A stretch of DNA of 30,003 nt from Eikenella sp963515595 (GTDB taxonomy: Bacteria; Pseudomonadota; Gammaproteobacteria; Burkholderiales; Neisseriaceae): positions 1 through 30,003 of the forward strand of contig CAUPYH010000015.1 in assembly GCA_963515595.1 (NCBI GenBank), in the 5' to 3' direction. Below, one piece after another: positions 1 through 7,683 of this stretch; position 1 is the stretch's first letter, and each line of letters opens with the position of its first letter. The position numbers and the translations under genes are program-made. A model generated the notes under the pieces. The model searched no databases, had not been told where the DNA came from, and saw only the letters and a program-made list of their open reading frames with translations.

Positions 1-728
1 AACAGCCCGGCTTTCCCGAACATGTGTTGCCGGAGTATCTGACTTCCATCGGCGTACCGTTCAAAATTGTGGAAGAAGACACCTATTCCACCGTGAAGCG
101 CGTGCTCGATGAAGGCAAAACCACCTGCTCGCTGTGCAGCCGCCTGCGGCGCGGAATTTTGTACCGCACGGCAAAAGAGCTGGGCTGCACCAAAATCGCA
201 CTCGGCCACCACCGTGACGACATTCTCGCCACCCTGTTTTTAAACATGTTCTACGGCGGCAAGCTCAAAGCCATGCCGCCCAAGCTGGTGAGCGACAACG
301 GCGAACACATCGTGATTCGCCCGCTGGCCTATGTGAAAGAAAAGGATTTGATCAAATACGCCGAAATTAAGCAGTTCCCCATCATCCCCTGCAACCTGTG
401 CGGCTCGCAGCCCAATCTGCAACGGCAGGTGGTGGGCGAAATGCTGAAAGACTGGGACAAACGTTTCCCCGGCCGCATCGAAAGCATGTTTTCCGCACTG
501 CAAAACGTGGTGCCCTCGCATTTGGCCGATACCGAACTGTTTGATTTTGCCGGTTTGCAACGCGGTCAGACCCTGAAACACGGCGGCGATTTGGCCTTCG
601 ACAGCGAAACCGTTTCCTTTAACGCCCCGCGCGACGACGAAGACGAAGGGCTACCTAAAAAACCCGCACGCAAAGTGATTAACATTTTGGGCAGCAAGCC
701 GAAAGCTGGAGGCTGCGGTGCGGGATAA
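1..728 (+). CDS. ttcA: tRNA 2-thiocytidine biosynthesis protein TtcA (5' partial)
   Basis: TtcA is the ATP- and iron-sulfur-dependent enzyme that thiolates C32 of certain tRNAs in the cytoplasm. The start and the PP-loop lie before the window; the frame is already open from base 3 and reads QPGFPEHVLPEYL, so the GTG at 24 is not the real start. The visible part holds the TCSLCSRLRRG Cys-X2-Cys segment, the GHHRDDILATLFLNMFYGG core and PCNLCGSQPNLQRQ. The CSLC and PCNLC cysteines are known in this family to hold the 4Fe-4S cluster. The acidic C-terminal tail is variable. A degenerate uptake sequence (GGCTACCTAAAA, near 651) is read in frame there as GLPKK. The gene overlaps the next one by 11 bp, which suggests cotranscription. 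The identification is very secure. Confidence 0.96.
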   Translation, partial: QPGFPEHVLPEYLTSIGVPFKIVEEDTYSTVKRVLDEGKTTCSLCSRLRRGILYRTAKELGCTKIALGHHRDDILATLFLNMFYGGKLKAMPPKLVSDNGEHIVIRPLAYVKEKDLIKYAEIKQFPIIPCNLCGSQPNLQRQVVGEMLKDWDKRFPGRIESMFSALQNVVPSHLADTELFDFAGLQRGQTLKHGGDLAFDSETVSFNAPRDDEDEGLPKKPARKVINILGSKPKAGGCGAG

Positions 729-1401
729 ACTCATTTCACTCTTACAGTTTATTCCCCTGCTGATGCTGACGCAGGTGCTGCCGATATTGGCCTGGCTGCT
801 CGGCGGCTTGGGCAGGAGTATGGCTGCCCAAATTGTGGCCGCACTGCTGTTTACGGTTGCCGCCGTGGCCATGTGCGGGCTATACCTGCAGCTCTACCTT
901 AAGCAGGCAGACGGTTATTTCCATAATTGGAAAAGCCGGTTTTCCGGCAAAAAACTTCTGTGGGCGGCGGGCTATATTACGCTGATGCTGGCCATCAACC
1001 CGCTCTACGAAATGCTGATGGCCGCACTGGGCGTAGAAAGCAGCGTGGACAACCTGCAAAACCAGCGCATGGTTATGGAAATGCTGCAACGCGCCCCGCT
1101 GACGATGTCGGCCTATATTCTGCTGTTCGCGCCGGTTTTGGAAGAGCTGCTGCTGCGCGGCATTTTTTTCCAAAGCTTCGGCAGCATAGCAAACCGTGGC
1201 AAACGCTGGCTGCTGCTGGTGCTGTCTGCCTTCGTTTTCGGCAGCCTGCACGGCCTGCCGGTGCACTACGATTTCCTGCTGTATTTCGCCATGGGCTTGG
1301 TACTCGGCGCGGCCTATCTGCACACCAAGGATTTGAAATACCCGATTTTGATTCATATGGTAAACAACGCATTGGGCTTGGCCGGGATGTTGTTTGAGTG
1401 A
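718..1401 (+). CDS. CPBP-family intramembrane glutamic endopeptidase
   Basis: This 227-residue, very hydrophobic protein belongs to the CPBP (CAAX protease and bacteriocin-processing, Abi) family of membrane proteases. The signature appears in order: EELLLRG (EExxxR, about residue 141), FGSLHGLP (FxxxH, about 176) and HMVNNALGL (HxxxN near the C-terminus). Several transmembrane segments flank these motifs. The start is a GTG at 718 inside the end of ttcA, with GGAGG at 708-712 five bases upstream. Its substrate is unknown: the family includes prenyl-protein proteases and bacteriocin self-immunity proteins, and nothing nearby decides between them. The family call is firm; the role is open. Confidence 0.85.
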   Translation: MRDKLISLLQFIPLLMLTQVLPILAWLLGGLGRSMAAQIVAALLFTVAAVAMCGLYLQLYLKQADGYFHNWKSRFSGKKLLWAAGYITLMLAINPLYEMLMAALGVESSVDNLQNQRMVMEMLQRAPLTMSAYILLFAPVLEELLLRGIFFQSFGSIANRGKRWLLLVLSAFVFGSLHGLPVHYDFLLYFAMGLVLGAAYLHTKDLKYPILIHMVNNALGLAGMLFE

Positions 1402-1411
1402 GCATGGGGAA

Positions 1412-1450
1412 AGGCTACCTGAAAGCAGTATATTGATTTTCAGGTAGCCT
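1412..1450. terminator. Inverted AG-eikDUS pair after the CPBP gene
   Basis: AGGCTACCTGAAA at 1412-1424 and its complement at 1438-1450 can form a 13-bp hairpin with a 13-nt loop, 10 bp after the protease stop. Inverted uptake-sequence pairs at gene ends are known in Neisseriaceae to act as factor-independent terminators. The T-tract is weak here, so termination is inferred. Confidence 0.55.
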
Positions 1451-1451
1451 G

Positions 1452-1547
1452 ATGGAGATGGCAGAGCCAACAGACGAATGGGTGGAGCGCAACGGCAAAC
1501 AAGTATGCCGACGCTGTATGCACGAATTAAAAACAAAGGCTACCTGA
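1452..1547 (+). CDS. Possible 31-residue peptide with a CxxC pair (weak)
   Basis: A short open frame lies between two DUS hairpins and encodes about 31 residues, including EWVERNGKQVCRRCMHEL. It has a Cys-X2-Cys pair and charged flanks, as in a small metal-binding peptide, and its stop codon falls inside the following DUS. There is no convincing ribosome binding site. It could be the remnant of a larger gene or chance. No function is proposed. Confidence 0.2.
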   Translation: MEMAEPTDEWVERNGKQVCRRCMHELKTKAT

Positions 1548-1563
1548 AAGTTTCAGGTAGCCT
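1537..1563. terminator. Tight inverted AG-eikDUS pair
   Basis: Two oppositely oriented 13-mers (1537-1549 and 1551-1563) are separated by one base, giving a near-perfect 27-bp palindrome. A further single DUS lies at 1675-1687 just past the hemH stop. The region 1564-1691 otherwise holds no gene that I can support. Confidence 0.5.
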
Positions 1564-1691
1564 CTATTATTGCGGATGAACAAAAAACGCTGCAGCGTTG
1601 ATTCGCCTTGCCGCTACCGGCTGTACTGTTACGCCCCGCCGCCTTGCTCCATCTTTTGTTAAACCGCTATATATTTTCAGGTAGCCTCACG

Positions 1692-2705
1692 CTATACCCA
1701 GCCGCCCAGGTTTTCCTGAGCGATATCGGCCAGGGCGGCGATGAAGACGGGGTTGTCGTTGAGGCAGGGGATGAAGCGGAAGGTTTGGCCGCCGGCTTCG
1801 TGGAATTGTTCGCGGCCTTGGATGGCGAGCTCTTCCAGGGTTTCCAGGCAGTCGCTAACGAAGCCGGGGCAGAATACGTCGAGCTCGCGGATTTGCTGTT
1901 TGGCGGGCAGTTCGGTGAGCAGGTCGGATGTGGCCGGGCCTATCCAGCGGGCGCGGCCGAAGCGGCTTTGGAAGCTGATATACCACTCTTGGGCGGAGAG
2001 TTGCAGGGCTTCGGCCAGCAGTTGGGCGCTGGCTCGGCATTCGATTTCGTAGGGGTCGCCCTGCTGCACGGCGGCTTCGGGGATGCCGTGGAAGCTGAAC
2101 AGGATGCGCTGGCCGCGGCCATGCTGTTGCCAGTAGGCGCGGATATGTGCGGCCATGGCTTGGATGTAATCGGGATGGTTGTAGAAACGGCTGATGGTGC
2201 GCAGGCTGATTTGGTTGCGCTGTTTGAGCAGTTCGTTCAACACCTTATCCAGCGCGGCACCGCTGCTGCTGGCGGCGTATTGCGGATAGAGGGGGATGGC
2301 GAGTAGGCGGTCTACGCCTTGGGCTTTCATGGCGGCGATGGTATCGGCTACGGCCGGTGCGCCGTAGGACATGGCGTGCCCCACCAGCACTTGCGGTAGC
2401 TCGGCTTGCAGGGCTGCGGCCTGTTTGGCGGTAAATACGGCCAAGGGAGAACCTTCGTGTTGCCAAATTTGGCGGTAGCCGTGTGCGCTTTTTTTAGCGC
2501 GGAAGGGCAGGATGATGCCGCGCAGCAAGGGCTGCCACAACAGGCGCGGCAGCTCGACTACGCGCTGGTCGGACAAAAATTCGCGCAGATAGGGGCGCAC
2601 GGCTTCGGGTGTGGGTGCGGCCGGCGTGCCGAGGTTGATGAGCAGGATACCGACTCTGGCTTGTTGCTGAGCGCCGTGCGGCGGCTCGGGTTGGAAGTGG
2701 GGCAT
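1692..2705 (-). CDS. hemH: Ferrochelatase
   Basis: HemH inserts ferrous iron into protoporphyrin IX, the last step of heme synthesis. The 337-residue length is usual for bacterial ferrochelatases. Family motifs are present in order: GILLINLGTP near the N-terminus, YPQYAASSSG, SFHGIP (about residue 205, with the catalytic histidine), SRFGRARWIGP and FCPGFVSDCLETLEE (about 278). The ATG has AAGGAA upstream. The gene lies 106 bp downstream of ftsK on the same strand, separated from it by a cluster of DUS copies, so it may be terminated apart from ftsK. The C-terminus ends shortly after the family's conserved NDNP segment, and no extra domain is seen. Confidence 0.96.
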   Translation of the reverse strand: MPHFQPEPPHGAQQQARVGILLINLGTPAAPTPEAVRPYLREFLSDQRVVELPRLLWQPLLRGIILPFRAKKSAHGYRQIWQHEGSPLAVFTAKQAAALQAELPQVLVGHAMSYGAPAVADTIAAMKAQGVDRLLAIPLYPQYAASSSGAALDKVLNELLKQRNQISLRTISRFYNHPDYIQAMAAHIRAYWQQHGRGQRILFSFHGIPEAAVQQGDPYEIECRASAQLLAEALQLSAQEWYISFQSRFGRARWIGPATSDLLTELPAKQQIRELDVFCPGFVSDCLETLEELAIQGREQFHEAGGQTFRFIPCLNDNPVFIAALADIAQENLGGWV

Positions 2706-2733
2706 GGGGGTTCCTTGGGTGTGTTTTTATTGG

Positions 2734-2803
2734 GGCTACCTGAAAAAGCTGAATTGGGTTTTCAGGTAGCCTTTATATTTGTTTGATAGAAGGCTACCTG
2801 AAA
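2734..2803. terminator. Three AG-eikDUS copies between ftsK and hemH
   Basis: GGCTACCTGAAAA at 2734-2746 and its complement at 2760-2772 form an inverted pair; a third copy lies at 2791-2803, just after the ftsK stop. On the minus strand the hairpin sits after ftsK and before hemH, where it could act as a terminator or attenuator. Confidence 0.5.
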
Positions 2804-2811
2804 AATACCGT

Positions 2812-5220
2812 CTACAAATCATCCTTCCTGGCCAATATCTTACGCGCACCGCTCACATCGGCGGGGGAGACGATGCCGGCGTCTTCCAAGGCCTGCATCA
2901 GGTTGGCGGCGCGGTTGTAGCCGATGCGCAGTTGGCGTTGCAGCGAGGAGATGGAGGTTTTGCGGCTTTCCAGAATAAAGGCCACGGCCTGGTCGAACAA
3001 TTCGTCGCTGCCGGCATTGGGGTTGACGGCGTTTACGGTTTCCTGCGCGGCTTCGCCGGAGAGCAGGCCTTCGATGTAGTTGGCGCCCTGCTGGCGTTTG
3101 GCGAAGGAGGCCACTTCGTGCACTTCGTGGTCGCTCACAAACGCGCCTTGCAGACGCACGGGCTCGGCGCTGCCGGGCTGGAGGAAGAGGAGGTCGCCGT
3201 ATTTGAGCAGGTCTTCCGCGCCCATTTGGTCGAGGATGGTGCGGCTGTCGATGCGGCTTTGTACAGTGAAGGCCATGCGGGTGGGGATGTTGGCCTTAAT
3301 CAGGCCGGTTACCACGTCCACGCTGGGACGCTGGGTGGCCACAATCAGGTGCATGCCGGCGGCGCGGGCTTTTTGCGCCAGGCGGGCGATTTGTGTTTCC
3401 ACCGCTTTTTTCTCGGTCATCATCAAGTCGGCCAATTCATCAATCACAATCACGATATAGGGCAGCTTTTGCAGCGGCTCGGGCTCGTCGGGATTGGGGC
3501 TGAAAGGGTTGGGCAAGGGCTTGCCGGAAGCAGCGGCTTCGGCCACTTTTTGGTTGAAGCCGGCCAGGTTGCGCACGCCGGCATGGGCGAGCAGGCGGTA
3601 GCGTTTTTCCATTTCGGCCACGCACCAATTCAGCGCCTGCCCGGCCTCGCGCATATCGGTTACCACCGGGCAGAGCAGGTGCGGAATGCCTTCATACACG
3701 GAAAGCTCCAGCATTTTCGGGTCGATCATGATAAAGCGCACCTCGTCCGGCGCGGCCTTATACAGCATCGACATAATCATGGCGTTCACGCCCACCGATT
3801 TGCCCGAGCCGGTCATGCCTCCCACCAAAAGGTGCGGCATTTTGCCCAAATCGGCCACCACCGGCTGCCCGGCAATATCTTTGCCTAAAGCCACGGTGAG
3901 CTTGGACGGCGCGGCGGCAAATACCGGCGAGGACAGGATTTCGCGCAGCAGCACTTCCTGCCGCTTCTCGTTTGGCACTTCGATGCCCATGGTGCTCTTG
4001 CCCGAAATAGTTTCCACCACACGCACCGACTGTATGGAAAGCGAGCGCGCCAAATCTTTGGCCAGATTGGTAATCTGGCTGCCTTTCACACCCTGCGCGG
4101 GCTCGATTTCAAAACGCGTAATCACCGGCCCGGCGGTGGCGCTCACCACGGTTACCTGAATGCCGAACTCGGCCAGCTTGGCCTCGATGCGCTCGGCCAT
4201 GTGCTGCAGGGCTTCGGGATTGATTTCCGGCGTGTGTTCCTGCGGGCGCGTGAGCAAATCCAATTCCGGCAGCAGATATTCGCCGTCTTCGGCTTGCCGT
4301 TTGGGAGCGAACAAATCTTTTTGCCGTTCGGGCGCGGGTTTTTGTTTTTCAGGTAGCCCTTGGCCGGCAGGCTGGTTAATTTGCACCGCCACCGGCTTAC
4401 GGTTGCTGCTGGCGCCCTCCACCGTTGCCACTTCTTCGGCGGTGATGGTTTTTGCCGTGCGCACCATGCGGCGGGCAAACTTCGCGTTCGGGATGTCGCG
4501 CACAAACTGGTGCGGCTGGCCGATCAGTCGATACCACAGCCATTCCAGCTGCGCCCCCGCCTTTTCCAGCAGCGTGAGCCACGACACCTGCAATAGCAGC
4601 GAGAGCCCCGCCACAATCAGCACCACCTGCACCAAAAGGCTACCTGAAACCCCTAACAGCCGCGTAAAGCCGCTGCCAAGCGATTGGCCGATCAAGCCGC
4701 CTGCGCCCATCGGCAGGCTGTCGTGCAATTCTGCCGACCAGGCCGCCGCTTCCAAAAGCGGGCTGCCAAACAGCAACAACGCCGCCCCGCCCAAGCCCAT
4801 GCCCAAGTGATACGGTTTCTCGCTGCTCTGTTTCACGCTGCGGAAATTGCGGTAGAGCCACACCACCGCCGCCAGCAGCAGCCACCACACCGACAGCCCG
4901 AACAGATAATAGGCCACATCCGCAGTGTATGCGCCCAAGAGCCCAGCCAGATTGTGTGGTTCGTTGCCGGTGGGGATGCTGCGCGACCAGGCCGGGTCGT
5001 CCATGGTGAAGCTCGCCAGCGCCAAAGCCAGGCACACGGAAAACAGCAGCACTAGCAACCACAGCATGTCGGCCAAAAGCGAAATAGATTGCGAAGCCGC
5101 CGCCGCGGCCGAAGGCACGGCTGCCCGGCGCGCAGCCTTGGCAGGCGGATTGTGCCGGTTTGGCTTCGGTTTGGCAGGTTTGCTCGATTTGCTTGCTTTG
5201 CGGGAAGGTTTATTGCTCAT
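2812..5220 (-). CDS. ftsK: DNA translocase FtsK
   Basis: FtsK is the septal double-stranded DNA pump that clears chromosome dimers and activates XerCD recombination at dif. The 802-residue product has a basic N-terminal leader, about four membrane segments, a Pro/Gln-rich linker, the motor with Walker A GGMTGSGKSVGVN (about residue 465) and Walker B IVIVIDELADLMM (about 590), then a C-terminal winged-helix gamma domain (from about 740). I chose the ATG giving MSNKPSRK; the frame stays open 74 codons further upstream, but that part crosses DUS repeats and a perfect -10 box. Two DUS copies lie in the gene, near 4349 (read GLPE) and 4637 (read SGSL), in the linker and membrane domain. The gene is complete. 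Confidence 0.96.
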   Translation of the reverse strand: MSNKPSRKASKSSKPAKPKPNRHNPPAKAARRAAVPSAAAAASQSISLLADMLWLLVLLFSVCLALALASFTMDDPAWSRSIPTGNEPHNLAGLLGAYTADVAYYLFGLSVWWLLLAAVVWLYRNFRSVKQSSEKPYHLGMGLGGAALLLFGSPLLEAAAWSAELHDSLPMGAGGLIGQSLGSGFTRLLGVSGSLLVQVVLIVAGLSLLLQVSWLTLLEKAGAQLEWLWYRLIGQPHQFVRDIPNAKFARRMVRTAKTITAEEVATVEGASSNRKPVAVQINQPAGQGLPEKQKPAPERQKDLFAPKRQAEDGEYLLPELDLLTRPQEHTPEINPEALQHMAERIEAKLAEFGIQVTVVSATAGPVITRFEIEPAQGVKGSQITNLAKDLARSLSIQSVRVVETISGKSTMGIEVPNEKRQEVLLREILSSPVFAAAPSKLTVALGKDIAGQPVVADLGKMPHLLVGGMTGSGKSVGVNAMIMSMLYKAAPDEVRFIMIDPKMLELSVYEGIPHLLCPVVTDMREAGQALNWCVAEMEKRYRLLAHAGVRNLAGFNQKVAEAAASGKPLPNPFSPNPDEPEPLQKLPYIVIVIDELADLMMTEKKAVETQIARLAQKARAAGMHLIVATQRPSVDVVTGLIKANIPTRMAFTVQSRIDSRTILDQMGAEDLLKYGDLLFLQPGSAEPVRLQGAFVSDHEVHEVASFAKRQQGANYIEGLLSGEAAQETVNAVNPNAGSDELFDQAVAFILESRKTSISSLQRQLRIGYNRAANLMQALEDAGIVSPADVSGARKILARKDDL

Positions 5221-5302
5221 ATTAACAATGTGGCTACCTGAAAACCTCGGCTGGGGAAAGCCGGATAGGGCAGGCCGCCGGAATAACGATACAAAACGCC
5301 GC

Positions 5303-5311
5303 ATTATAGCA
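5303..5311 (-). promoter_or_regulatory. Extended -10 promoter for ftsK
   Basis: On the minus strand TGCTATAAT occurs about 80 bp before the chosen ftsK start: a perfect -10 hexamer with the TGn extension. No good -35 is seen at the usual distance, which is common for extended -10 promoters. It would leave a leader of roughly 75 nt and supports the downstream ATG as the ftsK start. Confidence 0.5.
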
Positions 5312-5353
5312 GTATTGCCCCGAGGCTTGCGTACAGCCCAAAGAAAGGGCGAA

Positions 5354-5380
5354 AGGCTACCTGAAAATTTCAGGTAGCCT
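5354..5380. terminator. Tight inverted AG-eikDUS pair upstream of ftsK
   Basis: Oppositely oriented 13-mers at 5354-5366 and 5368-5380 with one base between them. Further copies lie at 5232-5243 and 5495-5507. The stretch 5221-5649 carries these repeats and the two elements listed next, and no gene that I can support. Confidence 0.5.
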
Positions 5381-5411
5381 TTGTCCGGTTCGTTGTATGG
5401 ATACGCAGGGT

Positions 5412-5480
5412 GTAGGTTGGGTTGGTAAATCCAACGTTCCATAATTTGTTGGGTTACGTCTGAGGCTAATCCAAGCTACT
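5412..5480. repeat. GTAGGTTGGGTTGG intergenic repeat, copy 1
   Basis: This segment of about 69 bp begins GTAGGTTGGGTTGGTAAA and closes with TTGTTGGGTTACG and CTAATCCAAGCTACT. A second copy in the same orientation lies at 9133-9203. Internal complementary CCAAC and GTTGG stretches can fold. It looks like a dispersed non-coding repeat, and the two copies bracket the accessory region. Confidence 0.6.
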
Positions 5481-5533
5481 CACCACCCGAAGATTTTCAG
5501 GTAGCCTTTCTTACAGGAAAGCTTACACGGTGT

Positions 5534-5562
5534 GTAGCAACTGTATTTTTCACCCCGTCGGG
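5534..5562 (+). repeat. Left inverted repeat of the toxin island
   Basis: A 29-bp sequence starting GTAGCAACTGTATTTTTC matches the reverse complement of 8107-8134 except for one extra C. The pair encloses about 2.5 kb holding both toxin/immunity modules. Confidence 0.7.
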
Positions 5563-5594
5563 ATTGGAGGTTTCATGCGGGCTACGGCTTGCTG
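5557..5594 (+). repeat. GGATTGGAGG...CTACGGCTTGCT repeat, copy A
   Basis: About 38 bp containing GGATTGGAGGTTTCATGCGG and CTACGGCTTGCTG. Related copies lie at 6856-6893 and 7054-7091 in the same orientation. Copy A follows the end of the first toxin/immunity module and overlaps the left inverted repeat. Confidence 0.6.
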
Positions 5595-5649
5595 TCTGAA
5601 AGTAGCAAGGTGTCGGTTTCATCAACGGGTTATTGAAGTTTTTATTTTA

Positions 5650-5985
5650 TTATGGTGAAGTCTGATTTTGCAGATAATCAAATAATTGATTAGCAATAAA
5701 CTCAGCGTGATCTTTTTGAACGGGAAATTCAAAGTAATAATATTGATCATTATATTTTTCCGTTATATACCCGGGCATGCAAAAAAATTTATTATAAAAT
5801 GAAAAAATCTCTTTAACGGACTCTGAAATTTCTTCTAAATTATTATTAATATCAGTTATATCATAGAAAATTTCACTATAATATTTATCAAGAGAGTTTA
5901 TTGTAATAAACGGGAGTTTTTCTTTATTACAAAGTTCCCAATGCTGAGAAGCTAAGGAACTATTTTTATAAACAAATTTATTCAT
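5650..5985 (-). CDS. Candidate immunity protein for the Rhs toxin tip
   Basis: This low-GC gene encodes an acidic, aromatic-rich protein of about 111 residues with no signal peptide or membrane segment; I do not recognise the family. It lies directly after the Rhs C-terminal toxin gene on the same strand. An in-frame GTG at 6000 overlaps the Rhs stop (GTGA), while the ATG at 5985 has GAG seven bases upstream; I prefer the ATG. Rhs toxins are known to be followed directly by a small cytoplasmic immunity gene that binds the toxin tip, so that role is inferred from position and composition alone. Confidence 0.65.
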   Translation of the reverse strand: MNKFVYKNSSLASQHWELCNKEKLPFITINSLDKYYSEIFYDITDINNNLEEISESVKEIFSFYNKFFCMPGYITEKYNDQYYYFEFPVQKDHAEFIANQLFDYLQNQTSP

Positions 5986-5996
5986 AAAATATCTCG

Positions 5997-6788
5997 TCAC
6001 TTAAATTTAAAGTCAGTAACATGGCTCATTTTTCCTTTGGAATCAAATCTCGCCATATAGTGAACTATTACACCATCTACTTTTTGCTCCATTTTATTCC
6101 AGCCTTTTCCCTCATAACACCTATCTGTTATTCGGCTTTTATCAATCAGAACATCTCCTTTTTCAGGGTGTTTTTTCACTTGATCCATTATTTTGCCCTC
6201 TAGTCGATTTCTTGGCTTGGTTCTTCCTGTTGATTTTGTAGAAACAAATTTTGGTTTACGGGAAGAGGATTTCTTTTTTAAACCAAGGGGATCAATCCAA
6301 TCTTGTGTATTCGGGGCAAAAGTGTAGAAGTTATCATCGCCCCACAGTCCAATCGGATCCTGATTCACAAACCGTCCCGCATCAGGCTCGTAATACCTGA
6401 AGAAGTTGTAATGCAGCCCCGTTTCACGGTCGGCGTACTGGTTCTGTAAGCGGAAGGGTTGGTATGTGCTATCCGCCACCTTGGTTTCCTCTTTCAGACG
6501 GCCCCAGCCGGTGTAGTTGCCGAACCACAAGAGGTTGCCGTCCTTATCGGTCATCTCTCTTGGGATGCCGATTTGGTCGCAGTGGAAGTAGTGGATTTGT
6601 TGTCGGCTTTCGCCTTCTGCGGTTGTCCAATCACGGACTTGTGCCAGTGGTTCGTAGGAGTCTTGGTCGGTGTAGATATAGGTATATCTGCCGTCCGGGT
6701 GGACTTCCTGCAAGAGGTGGCTGCCATCCCAAACGAAGCGGGTGTGGTTTTCGAGGCTACCTGAAACTTTTTCGTTTTTCAGACGGCC
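5997..6788 (-). pseudogene. Truncated Rhs: end of the core plus a variable C-terminal toxin
   Basis: The open frame begins abruptly after a stop at a DUS junction (6789) and has no credible start, so the N-terminal part of the Rhs shell is missing. It encodes the end of the RHS core: YTYIYTDQDSYEPLAQ, HYFHCDQIGIPREMTD, and the family hallmark with RYYEPDAGRF and QDPIGL, closing with NTQDWIDPLGL. After this boundary, where core and tip are normally separated, a lysine-rich segment of about 93 residues starts at KKKSSSRKPKF and ends VTDFKFK, with a drop in GC. This is the variable toxin tip; I do not recognise its fold, and a nuclease is only one possibility. In full-length systems Rhs is delivered by type VI or other secretion. 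Here it looks like an orphan cassette left by recombination. Confidence 0.8.
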
Positions 6789-6815
6789 TCAAAGAACGGA
6801 TTGAGGCCGTCTGAA
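6778..6815. repeat. Inverted AG-DUS pair (Neisseria dialect)
   Basis: TTCAGACGGCCT at 6778-6789 and AGGCCGTCTGAA at 6804-6815 are the AG-DUS dialect of Neisseria, not the Eikenella one. The pair forms a hairpin, and it lies at the point where the Rhs frame is cut. The segment from 6786 on recurs at 8044-8080. Confidence 0.75.
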
Positions 6816-7205
6816 AAGCAGAAACCGCGGGTGTGTTCCGCACGCATACACCCTACGTTGGGATTGGAGATTTTATGGGGACTACGGCTTGCTTTGTCTG
6901 CGTGCCTTTGAATGTGCAGGCTACTTTGAACTGTTTTAGAGCTTTGAAAGCAGCCTGCACTTTTTCAGGTAGCCTGAAGGGGGACGCTCACCCCGCGTCG
7001 GGACTGAGGTCGTTTGAACAGAAACCGCGTGCGTGCGTACCGCACGCATCCTACGTCTGGATTGGAGGTTTCATGCGGGCTACGGCTTGCTGCACTTTTT
7101 CAAGTAGCCCGAGGGGTGCGTGGGCAGCAATTGGCCACCCTACGTCGGGACTGAGGTCGTTTGAGCAGAAACTTTCGGATCGGTATGGGGGATGGGCTAT
7201 ATCTA
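6816..7205. other. Repeat-rich gap between the two toxin modules
   Basis: No supported gene. It holds copies B (6856-6893) and C (7054-7091) of the GGATTGGAGG repeat, two copies of GTCGGGACTGAGGTCGTTTG (6997 and 7144), a GTGCAGGCT/AGCCTGCAC stem (6914-6922 and 6952-6960) followed by TTTTT, an AG-eikDUS at 6963-6975, and a degenerate one near 7095. It reads as stacked cassette-end debris. The open plus frame across it has no protein-like composition. Confidence 0.6.
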
Positions 7206-7666
7206 CTAAGGAATTGATACAAAACTCTCCAATTCGGCAATAAATTTATCACATAAAACATCCTCAATTTCAAATAACAATTCAAGGAAAAGAAACAATT
7301 CTTCATATACATCTCCTAGTAAACGATTTTTCTCTGCTATCCCTGGATACAAAAAGCTTACCGTTATACGTTGAATACTTTTTTCTTTACCTTCCAATAT
7401 TTCATAATTAGCCCAAGCATATTTTTCACGAGTATGTAATTTTTTGGCAGTAATTTTCCCAGCCAAAAATCTTTTGGCATAATCTAAATCTATTTTAGGG
7501 TCGTTTCCATTGCTAAGTGGGACTATTTCTATTTTGGTAAATAGAATCAAAAAATTAATTAACTCTGTGTACGGAATTGATTCAATTAATCTTAACTCTC
7601 TAATTTTTTCATACACATCAATAATTTTTGATCTAGATATTTTTTATAATACTTTTTATGGTTCAT
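7206..7666 (-). pseudogene. Frameshifted immunity gene for the deaminase-like toxin
   Basis: An ATG at 7666 with AGGAG nine bases upstream starts MNHKKYYKKYLDQK, then runs into a stop after 24 codons. The next frame continues as a protein-like, low-GC sequence (VYEKIRELRLIESIPYTELI) to 7206. One more A in the five-A run (7625-7629, T on the plus strand) would join them as DQKIIDVYEK, giving about 153 residues. The gene starts 17 bp after the toxin stop, as toxin/immunity pairs do. The product is acidic, without signal or membrane segment, and of a family I do not recognise. It may be a true mutation, a sequencing error at a homopolymer, or a slippery site; a downstream GTG at 7616 could give a truncated protein. 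Confidence 0.65.
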
Positions 7667-7683
7667 ATTGTTTATCTCCTAAC

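Noticed and set aside
2779..3888. Long open frame on the plus strand opposite ftsK
   Set aside because: It is the antisense shadow of ftsK, with His/Gly-rich unstructured composition and no ribosome binding site; ftsK has all its motifs on the other strand.
5221..5442. 74-codon N-terminal extension of ftsK
   Set aside because: The extension translates DUS copies and a perfect -10 box; the product starting MSNKPSRK is the likely one.
6833..7243. Plus-strand frame of 136 codons between the toxin modules
   Set aside because: It is built from repeat copies (the same peptide blocks recur) and has no family features.
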